Source of the DNA: MAG-120531 sp002378585
Lineage (GTDB): Bacteria > Bacteroidota > Bacteroidia > Flavobacteriales > Flavobacteriaceae
NCBI GenBank assembly: GCA_937890575.1
Contig: CALADZ010000112.1
Span: 1 to 17,841 of the forward strand
Length of the DNA: 17,841 nucleotides
Reading direction: 5' to 3'
Shown here one piece after another: positions 1 through 5,949 of this stretch (the first letter of the stretch is position 1; every line of letters begins with the position of its first letter). The position numbers and the translations under genes were made by a program. The notes below the pieces were generated by a model. That model had not been told where the DNA came from. It saw nothing but the letters and a program-made list of their open reading frames with translations, and made no database searches.

Positions 1-17
1 GGCCGCCCTTTTTTTTT
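1..17 (+). terminator. Right half of a terminator cut by the window edge
   Basis: A GC-rich 8-mer (GGCCGCCC) is followed by nine T residues. This is what the 3' arm and U-tract of an intrinsic terminator look like, and the matching 5' arm would lie before the window. It could serve a plus-strand gene to the left, and in reverse also end the GDSL lipoprotein transcript. Only half the structure is visible, so this is an inference. Confidence 0.35.
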
Positions 18-31
18 GGTACTCAACCTAA

Positions 32-1525
32 CTAGTTTACGTAAAGACCTTTGTAATCTAACGGGTTTACTAAAGGCAGGTTTGATTTGTAGGTGCTGTT
101 AATGGCGCTGATAAACAGATTTGAAATAAGCGCATATCCACGTGGTGATGGGTGTACTCCATCGAGTGAGAAACCTCCGCCTGATCCGTATTTAGCCGTT
201 ATTTTACTTCCGTCTGATAGGGAGACTCCATTGGCGATTAAACCATTAAAAAAGCCATATGTATCAACTAGAGGCAAACCATAAGCTTGAGCCACTTGGG
301 CAATTCCCGCATTAATGGCTTGGGTCGCTGTAGAAATCTCCGCTTGTTCTTGAGGAGTCAACACCCATTTATCCTCCAATGGAACGGACACTCCATTGAT
401 TAAAGATGGGTTTTTGTTGACCAATGTCCCAATGACAGATTGAGCAGTTAAAACTATCTTATCAGCAGCAGTAGCCTGTCTCATTTTAGTGAGTGCAGGA
501 TTAAATCCACTTAGGTCGGTCAATGATTCGTCTAAAATTACCACTGCATTTCCTGCCCCTGCGGCAAAGGTGATGGTTCGTTTTGTTTTCTCGGCAGCTG
601 AGATGATTCCCAACGAAGCCAACTGAGCTATCCCAGCGTTGTAGGCGCCAAAAGCGGCGGCTGAATTCAACATGGTAGCCGTTGCGGCATCAAGCGGAAT
701 AGGGTTGTGAGGTACCGTGGTAAAATATGGAGCGCCCAGTACATTGGGTACGTTGGCAATAACTCCTTTGGCGCCCCCTTGAGTCAGTGTTTGAACAATG
801 GCTTGAATAGCACCCACTACTACATTGGGATCAGAGATATCAGATCCGCCATAAGTTGCCGGGTTTAAGTTGCCGGTCTGGTTAACTCCAGCGCCACCAG
901 CGGTAGCATAACCCAATACATCATTGTTTCCAATCATCAGGGTAAAGAAAGTCGGTTGTTTGGCCATGGCATCAGCTAAAACAGTTGTTGAAGCACTTGA
1001 GGCAAATCGGGCAAAATATGGATTGGCTAAACCAACAGGAACTCCTGCCACGTTGCCATATCCTGGAGCTAATAAGTGGTAGCTTTTTGCTCCTGGAACC
1101 CCCATGTTGTTGAATTTGCCAGATAATTTTTTCGCGATGTCTGTGGCTGGAGGGCCGAATACTGTTTTAGGTGCAGGTGAACCAGAGGAAAAATCAAGGT
1201 ACATGCGGTTTCCTAAAATCTGTTGGCCACCCAAAGTAGCTCCGCCCAGGTTGTCAGCCATCAGTGGAATATCAAATGCACCACCACCTGCTAAAGCCAT
1301 TCGACCAGCAATTTGGTTAGGGAATGAGGCGAGCTGTCCATCAGCAAACAAAGCGCCATCTGAGTAACCTGCAGTCAGCGAGTTTCCTAAGGCTACGTAG
1401 GTAGAAAAGTTGGCAGTCCCCGAAGTGTATACAATAGGTTCTGGATCTGGTGTAACTACAACAGCGTCTTCAGTACAGCTGTATAAAAAAAGCACCCCGG
1501 TGAGTAAAGCAAAATATTTTTTCAT
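32..1525 (-). CDS. SGNH/GDSL-family hydrolase, predicted lipoprotein
   Basis: The product is a 497-residue secreted esterase or lipase-like protein of the SGNH/GDSL family. A short signal peptide ends in a lipobox (LYSC, Cys17), so it should be lipid-anchored, probably facing the periplasm or cell surface. The four family blocks are visible: block I is GNSL at 47-50 with Ser49 as nucleophile (Asn replaces the usual Asp), block II is the Gly-containing NNMGVPG at 139-145, block III is GNND at 199-202, and block V is DGVHPSPRG at 455-463 with Asp455 and His458 completing the triad. Block I lies very close to the lipid anchor, after a short Pro/Asp linker. The substrate cannot be read from sequence. 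The gene follows the alpha/beta hydrolase on the same strand after 90 bases and may have its own promoter. The family call is firm; the substrate is unknown. Confidence 0.9.
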   Translation of the reverse strand: MKKYFALLTGVLFLYSCTEDAVVVTPDPEPIVYTSGTANFSTYVALGNSLTAGYSDGALFADGQLASFPNQIAGRMALAGGGAFDIPLMADNLGGATLGGQQILGNRMYLDFSSGSPAPKTVFGPPATDIAKKLSGKFNNMGVPGAKSYHLLAPGYGNVAGVPVGLANPYFARFASSASTTVLADAMAKQPTFFTLMIGNNDVLGYATAGGAGVNQTGNLNPATYGGSDISDPNVVVGAIQAIVQTLTQGGAKGVIANVPNVLGAPYFTTVPHNPIPLDAATATMLNSAAAFGAYNAGIAQLASLGIISAAEKTKRTITFAAGAGNAVVILDESLTDLSGFNPALTKMRQATAADKIVLTAQSVIGTLVNKNPSLINGVSVPLEDKWVLTPQEQAEISTATQAINAGIAQVAQAYGLPLVDTYGFFNGLIANGVSLSDGSKITAKYGSGGGFSLDGVHPSPRGYALISNLFISAINSTYKSNLPLVNPLDYKGLYVN

Positions 1526-1550
1526 GGTTGTCAGGTTGATTTAAATTTGG

Positions 1551-1564
1551 TTGACAGTTGTCAA
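1551..1564. promoter_or_regulatory. Inverted repeat in the leader of the GDSL gene
   Basis: TTGACA and TGTCAA face each other across a 2-base spacer, with perfect 6-bp arms. The site falls at or just after the transcription start predicted from the candidate promoter at 1571-1600, where a repressor could bind. A related TTGTCA string lies close by, just before the start codon. The repeat is directly visible; the operator role is inferred. Confidence 0.3.
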
Positions 1565-1570
1565 TTCTTA

Positions 1571-1600
1571 TAAAATTAGTTAAAATTTAATACGGAGCAA
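1571..1600 (-). promoter_or_regulatory. Candidate promoter for the GDSL lipoprotein gene
   Basis: On the minus strand, TTG (1598-1600) is followed after 19 bases by TAATTTTA (1571-1578). That is seven of eight positions relative to the Bacteroidota -7 pattern TAnnTTTG at the expected spacing. It lies about 45 bases upstream of the GDSL start codon. The region is AT-rich, so chance matches are possible. Confidence 0.3.
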
Positions 1601-1615
1601 TAAATTGATGTAAAA

Positions 1616-2392
1616 TCACACAATTTGTGTCAAAAAACCGAGGCTTTTGGTTAAAAAGTCCTGTGGGTTTTCTGCGTGTAGCCAATGGCCGGCTTCCGGG
1701 ATTTCATCGATACGTGCCTTGGGGAAGTGGCCTAATATCTGTGGAAGGTCAGCATCAAGTATGTAGGTTGATTTTGACCCCCTTAAAAATAAGGTGGGAC
1801 CTGGATAGCTCATGTCTGGATCAAGCGCGGTTCCGATAGACTCCATACTTTGATAAAGCACTGGTAGGTTTAGTTTCCATCCAAGCGATTGATCTGATTT
1901 TCGTTCCAAATTCTTCAATAAAAATTGGACAATGCCCGAGGCCAATCCTTTTTTTTCCAGTAGTTGGCCCGCTTCTTGTCTGGATGAAGGTGGGGTAAGC
2001 GCAAGCGATTTCATCGCTTCTAATATATGTACGTGATGTGAGGGATAGGACTTGGGGCCTATGTCTGCCACCAAAAGCTGTTGAATGCGCTCAGGTTGGC
2101 TACATGCTGCCCACATGGCGGTTTTACCACCCATGGAGTGTCCGATGATTTTTGTCGAAGAAATACCTTGGTAATCCATATAGCTCCAGAGGTCTTCCAC
2201 CATATTTTTATAGGTAAACTCTGGGTGGTGAAAACTTTTTCCGTGGTTGCGTTGATCTACTAAGTGTACCCTGAATCCTTTGGATTCGTAGGCGTTACCC
2301 AATGTTTTCCAATTGTCGGCCATCCCCAGAAAACCGTGTAAAATAATGAGGTCTGGACCGCTTCCTTGAATGTAACTGTGGAGGATTTCCAT
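1616..2392 (-). CDS. Alpha/beta hydrolase, YbfF-like esterase
   Basis: This 258-residue protein is a cytoplasmic single-domain alpha/beta hydrolase with no signal peptide. Visible motifs are HGF at 19-21 (oxyanion region), DQRNHGKS at 46-53, the nucleophile elbow GHSMGG at 84-89 with Ser86, and a C-terminal EAGHWLH with His236 as the likely catalytic base. DQRNHG and GHSMGGK together resemble the YbfF esterase subgroup. In that subgroup the acid lies after the sixth strand, which would point to Asp110 here; I infer this rather than see it. The start codon shares one base with the pdxJ stop (TAATG), so the two are almost certainly co-transcribed and translationally coupled. The natural substrate is unknown. 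Pairing with pdxJ need not mean a role in vitamin B6 metabolism. Confidence 0.88.
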   Translation of the reverse strand: MEILHSYIQGSGPDLIILHGFLGMADNWKTLGNAYESKGFRVHLVDQRNHGKSFHHPEFTYKNMVEDLWSYMDYQGISSTKIIGHSMGGKTAMWAACSQPERIQQLLVADIGPKSYPSHHVHILEAMKSLALTPPSSRQEAGQLLEKKGLASGIVQFLLKNLERKSDQSLGWKLNLPVLYQSMESIGTALDPDMSYPGPTLFLRGSKSTYILDADLPQILGHFPKARIDEIPEAGHWLHAENPQDFLTKSLGFLTQIV

Positions 2393-3108
2393 TAAGATAA
2401 GGCGGTTAGGTATTTTTTAATCGTTGTTTCTAAACCCAGATACAAAGCCTCAGCGATGAGCGCGTGCCCGATAGATACTTCATCAAGGTGGGGCATTTGT
2501 TGTTTGAAGTAGGCGATGTTGTCCAAGCTCAGGTCATGGCCCGCATTGACCCCCAATCCAAGCTCATGCGCTCTTTGGGCCGCTGCTCGGTAAGCAGCAA
2601 TGGCGGATTCGCGTTCTCCCTGTGCGTATTTGTGTGCGTAGTTTTCGGTATACAATTCAATACGGTCAGCACCTGTTCTCTGCGCTGCTTCGATCTGAGC
2701 CAGCACGGGATCAATAAAAATAGAGGTGCGAATACCCGCTGCTTTAAACACCGAGATATGTGCCTTAAGCTCTTGCTCATAGGTAATGGCATCCCATCCA
2801 GCGTTGGAGGTTAGCGCCTCATCTGCATCCGGAACCAAAGTGACTTGCGCTGGCTTGGTTTCCAAGACCAAAGCGATGAAGGAGGGGATCGGTTTGCCTT
2901 CAATATTAAATTCAGTGGACACGATGGGAGCCAAGGCGCGGGTATCGTTGTAGCGGATATGTCGTTCATCAGGCCTTGGATGTACGGTGATTCCCTGAGC
3001 GCCAAAAGATTCAATGGCACGAGCGGCCTGTAACACATCGGGTACATTACCACCTCTTGCGTTGCGCAAAGTGGCTATTTTATTGATGTTCACGCTTAAT
3101 TTGGTCAT
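2392..3108 (-). CDS. pdxJ: Pyridoxine 5'-phosphate synthase PdxJ
   Basis: PdxJ condenses 1-deoxy-D-xylulose 5-phosphate with 3-amino-2-oxopropyl phosphate to give pyridoxine 5'-phosphate, the closing step of the DXP-dependent vitamin B6 pathway. I place the start at 3108, giving 238 residues with the typical N-terminus MTKLSVNINKIATLRNARGG. An upstream in-frame ATG at 3180 would add 24 residues with no family counterpart and would run through the predicted promoter. Family signatures are HPRPDERHI with His43, FNIEG with Glu70, VTLVPD at 89-94, FIDP at 131-134 and NAGHDLS with His191. These histidine and glutamate positions correspond to the known catalytic residues of the family. The gene leads a minus-strand unit with the hydrolase. 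It is divergent from the 3198 gene, separated by 89 bases. Confidence 0.96.
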   Translation of the reverse strand: MTKLSVNINKIATLRNARGGNVPDVLQAARAIESFGAQGITVHPRPDERHIRYNDTRALAPIVSTEFNIEGKPIPSFIALVLETKPAQVTLVPDADEALTSNAGWDAITYEQELKAHISVFKAAGIRTSIFIDPVLAQIEAAQRTGADRIELYTENYAHKYAQGERESAIAAYRAAAQRAHELGLGVNAGHDLSLDNIAYFKQQMPHLDEVSIGHALIAEALYLGLETTIKKYLTALS

Positions 3109-3129
3109 GAATTCATAGGTTTGAGCCTG

Positions 3130-3158
3130 CAAAAATACAAAATCATCCCCCCAGGCAA
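3130..3158 (-). promoter_or_regulatory. Candidate promoter for pdxJ
   Basis: On the minus strand TATTTTTG (3130-3137) fits the Bacteroidota -7 pattern TAnnTTTG exactly, and a TTG (3156-3158) lies 18 bases upstream. Transcription would begin near 3123, leaving a leader of about 15 bases before the chosen pdxJ start. This site is a main reason for rejecting the longer pdxJ start. Confidence 0.5.
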
Positions 3159-3197
3159 GGATTAAATGAGTAATTTGCACCTCTATTTGTAGCCTAG

Positions 3198-3611
3198 ATG
3201 AAAGGAGAATTAGAATCTTTAACTGATGCTTTGTGGGCAGAAGACTTTCCAGCGCTCAAAAATTATCTAAGCGACTGGCAGAAAGCGCATCCAGATGCTG
3301 ATGTCTATGCTTGGGCAGAGGCTTTAAATACCTCAGGCACCTTGATGAGTGTTCGTTTTGGACAAAGCCACCTCTCCGTTTCCGACTTGATACATTTGTT
3401 GGATCAGTCAGCTATTGACTTAGCCTATATGTATAAGGTTCCTCTGGATCAAGGGGTGCTCTACTGCTTCTTGGTCCAAGGAGATATGCCTCCCGTATTT
3501 GAATTGATGTACCGCAAAGGCTACGATTTGGTATTTGCCGATGGCTGGATCCCTAAAGACAGTGGTGCTCAAGACCACGCAGCCTATTTACAAAAGTATT
3601 TGGGAATCTGA
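3198..3611 (+). CDS. Hypothetical protein in the nadK operon
   Basis: I do not recognise this 137-residue protein. It is acidic and mixed helical/strand in appearance, with no signal peptide, membrane segment, Cys-rich site or nucleotide-binding loop, so it is probably cytoplasmic. The N-terminal 40 residues look like two amphipathic helices rich in Trp, Asp and Glu. A central hydrophobic part (VSDLIHLLDQSAIDLAYMYK, about 71-90) leads to a C-terminal half rich in Tyr, Phe and Gly. Its stop overlaps the nadK start (TGATG), so the two are translationally coupled. It opens the plus-strand cluster, divergent from pdxJ. In many Flavobacteriia I recall a CBS-domain protein in this position, but I see no CBS motif here. 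The coding call is strong on position and overlap; the function is unknown. Confidence 0.85.
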   Translation: MKGELESLTDALWAEDFPALKNYLSDWQKAHPDADVYAWAEALNTSGTLMSVRFGQSHLSVSDLIHLLDQSAIDLAYMYKVPLDQGVLYCFLVQGDMPPVFELMYRKGYDLVFADGWIPKDSGAQDHAAYLQKYLGI

Positions 3612-4492
3612 TGAAGGTAGCGCTCTACGGATATAAACCTACCCATGAAGCCTTGCTCACCGTTCGGTCATTTATCGATATGGCCTACGGTAGTTCTGAT
3701 GAATTGATCATAGAACACGGTCTTTTGGCGCAAATCAAGCATTATTGGCCAGAGTTGGATTACCCCACCTATGACGAAGTACACGGCCTAGGATCTGATG
3801 TTGACTTGATGATTAGTTTTGGCGGAGATGGGACCATGTTGCGTTCGGTTACTTACATCAAAGATTCAGGGATTCCACTTGTAGGGGTCAATACAGGTAG
3901 ACTCGGATTCCTATCTACACTGGATCAAGAGGACATACACTTTATTTTATCTGACTTTAAAGCAGGCGCCTACACGCTGGACGAACGCACTTTATTGCAT
4001 GTGCAGCAAGACCAGCCCAACAACTGGCAAGTGCCGTTGCCCATAGCCTTAAATGAAGTGACGGTCAGCCGAAAAGACACCACTTCGATGATTACCATTG
4101 AAACCTATCTGGATGGCGAATACCTCACTCATTACTGGGCTGACGGGTTGATTATTTCCACACCCACCGGTTCTACAGGATATTCATTGAGCTGTGGCGG
4201 GCCCGTGGTTACTCCGGCTTCAGGAGTCTTGGTCATTACACCCATTGCCCCTCACCACCTGAATGCACGACCCATGGTGATTCCTGACACTACTAAAATC
4301 AGTTTAAGGGTGACTGGTCGTGAAAAACAGCACTTGGTTTCTATGGATTCTCGCTTGGTGTCCGTGGACAACGAGCAGTGGATTTACATTGAAAAAGCGC
4401 CTTACACCATTAAAATGGTGGAATATGCCTCGGAACGATTCTTGAAAACACTGCGCAAGAAGATGATGTGGGGCGAAGACAAACGCAATTGA
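3611..4492 (+). CDS. nadK: NAD kinase
   Basis: NadK phosphorylates NAD to NADP using ATP or polyphosphate, setting the cytoplasmic NADP pool. The 293-residue length is normal for the family. The diagnostic GGDGT motif is at 71-75, followed by GVNTGRLGFL at 92-101. NEV at 148-150 belongs to the conserved NE region. The glycine-rich NAD site TPTGSTGYSLSCGGP is at 184-198, followed by ITPIAPHHLNARP. The start overlaps the stop of the preceding hypothetical gene (TGATG), and the nadK stop overlaps the next start in the same way. It is therefore embedded in a tightly coupled unit leading into envelope genes. No promoter of its own is visible. Confidence 0.97.
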   Translation: MKVALYGYKPTHEALLTVRSFIDMAYGSSDELIIEHGLLAQIKHYWPELDYPTYDEVHGLGSDVDLMISFGGDGTMLRSVTYIKDSGIPLVGVNTGRLGFLSTLDQEDIHFILSDFKAGAYTLDERTLLHVQQDQPNNWQVPLPIALNEVTVSRKDTTSMITIETYLDGEYLTHYWADGLIISTPTGSTGYSLSCGGPVVTPASGVLVITPIAPHHLNARPMVIPDTTKISLRVTGREKQHLVSMDSRLVSVDNEQWIYIEKAPYTIKMVEYASERFLKTLRKKMMWGEDKRN

Positions 4493-5202
4493 TGAACAGG
4501 CTTTTACGACAAATCATTCTTTTAGCGTTGTTGTTTAACGGCTGGTCAGTTTCTGCACAGCGCTATGAGCTCGGGATCATGGGCGGTGGCGCCAACATGA
4601 TCGGCGATGTTGGCAATACCCAGTACATCAATCCGGACAGCCCTGCGGCTGGTATCTTGTTTCGGTGGAACAACAGCATGCGCTATGCTTGGCGCGCCTC
4701 TTTACTTCACACTAATCTACGTGCCGACGACGGATTATCCTCCGATCCTTACCGTCAATCGAGGAATTATTCGGTAACCAATCGACTAACTGCTCTATCC
4801 TTGGGGTTGGAGTTTAATCACCTTAAATTTAATCTTCACCGGTTTGGGGGTCAGTGGTCTCCCTATCTATTTTCAGGGATCACGGTTTTTCATTCTCAAC
4901 CTAAGCTTGGTGCATCTGTTTACGTTTCCGATAATGAGTGGAAAGAGTGGGGTTTAGCCGTGCCTGTAGGTTTAGGGGTGAAATGGCGTCCCAAAACCTA
5001 CCTGGTCTTTGGCTTGGAATCCACCCTTCATGCCACATTTACAGATAATTTAGATGGAAGTAATCCAAAGAATGATAAATTTGCAAACCTCAATCCAGGG
5101 GAATATTTCGGAAATCCGAATAGCCAGGATTGGTTCATGTGGACGGGTTTGACCCTGACCTATACGTTTGGCCAAAAGCCATGTGTTGAATGTTATAAAT
5201 AG
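4492..5202 (+). CDS. DUF6089-type outer-membrane beta-barrel protein
   Basis: The product is a 236-residue exported protein with a signal peptide (MNRLLRQIILLALLFNGWSV, cleavage after Ser-Ala-Gln). Alternating hydrophobic and polar stretches and repeated aromatic-Gly patterns fit a small eight- to ten-stranded outer-membrane barrel. It resembles the DUF6089 family that sits between nadK and uppS in many Bacteroidota. I chose the ATG at 4492 because it overlaps the nadK stop (TGATG) and begins directly with the signal peptide. An in-frame ATG at 4468 would add eight charged residues ahead of it. The C-terminus is unusual for a barrel: after the last strand (LTYTF) comes a short tail containing CVEC, a CxxC pair. 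The function is unknown; family membership is judged by resemblance and location. Confidence 0.82.
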   Translation: MNRLLRQIILLALLFNGWSVSAQRYELGIMGGGANMIGDVGNTQYINPDSPAAGILFRWNNSMRYAWRASLLHTNLRADDGLSSDPYRQSRNYSVTNRLTALSLGLEFNHLKFNLHRFGGQWSPYLFSGITVFHSQPKLGASVYVSDNEWKEWGLAVPVGLGVKWRPKTYLVFGLESTLHATFTDNLDGSNPKNDKFANLNPGEYFGNPNSQDWFMWTGLTLTYTFGQKPCVECYK

Positions 5203-5949
5203 ATGTCTGAAGCAATTCATTCCATAGACCCTAAACGGTTGCCCAAGCACCTGTCCATCATCATGGACGGGAACGGTCGTTGGGCCAAAGCTCAGGGTAA
5301 ACCCCGTACCTATGGACATGAGATGGGGGTGAAAACCGTCAAGAAAATTGTGGAGGCTTGTGTGCGTTGGAAAATTGAGTTCCTTACCTTATATACTTTT
5401 TCTACTGAAAATTGGAATAGACCCCAGTACGAAGTGGATTTGCTGATGCGTTTATTGGTTAAGTCATTAAAAAAAGAGTTACCCACTTTTATAGAAAACA
5501 ACGTTCGCTTAGGAGCTATTGGGAGCTTAGAAGCGCTGCCCGGCTCGGCGCAGAAAGAGCTTAAAGAAGTGATCGAGGCCACCAGTAAACACACGGGTAT
5601 GACCTTAACACTTGCGTTGAGCTACGGTGCTCGAGAGGAGCTAGCTCAAGCCATGAGGCAAATCGCCGATAAGGTTAAAAATAACATAATTAAGCCTGAA
5701 GATATTGACCAAGCTTATATTAATACCCATCTTTACACCCATGATCTTCCCGATGTAGACCTGTTGATCCGCACTAGTGGAGAACAGCGCATCAGCAATT
5801 TTTTATTGTGGCAGATCGCCTACGCAGAGTTATATTTTACCGAGGAATTTTGGCCGGAATTTGACGAAAGTTCCTTAGAGAATGCCTTTATCAGTTATCA
5901 ACATAGAGAAAGAAGATTTGGAAAAACAAGTGAACAAGTTCAGTCCTAA
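5203..5949 (+). CDS. uppS: Isoprenyl transferase (undecaprenyl diphosphate synthase)
   Basis: UppS adds isopentenyl units to farnesyl diphosphate in cis to make undecaprenyl diphosphate, the lipid carrier for peptidoglycan and O-antigen precursors. The protein has 248 residues, normal for the family. The catalytic MDGNGRWA is at 21-28 with Asp22. The TLYTFSTENWNRP block is at 62-74, and RTSGEQRISNF at 190-200 is the substrate-binding signature. DLLIR before it and FLLWQIAYAELYF after it are also typical. The start directly abuts the preceding stop. The 3' end overlaps bamA by 20 bases or more, coupling carrier-lipid synthesis with outer-membrane assembly as in the uppS-bamA neighbourhoods of many Gram-negatives. 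Confidence 0.97.
   Translation: MSEAIHSIDPKRLPKHLSIIMDGNGRWAKAQGKPRTYGHEMGVKTVKKIVEACVRWKIEFLTLYTFSTENWNRPQYEVDLLMRLLVKSLKKELPTFIENNVRLGAIGSLEALPGSAQKELKEVIEATSKHTGMTLTLALSYGAREELAQAMRQIADKVKNNIIKPEDIDQAYINTHLYTHDLPDVDLLIRTSGEQRISNFLLWQIAYAELYFTEEFWPEFDESSLENAFISYQHRERRFGKTSEQVQS

Noticed and set aside
2464..2814. A 116-codon plus-strand open frame inside pdxJ
   Set aside because: It is antisense to pdxJ, which has all of its catalytic motifs; the opposite frame is Cys- and Phe-rich with no domain.
3108..3180. A 24-residue N-terminal extension of PdxJ
   Set aside because: The known family N-terminus begins at 3108, and the extension would read through a good promoter match at 3130-3158.
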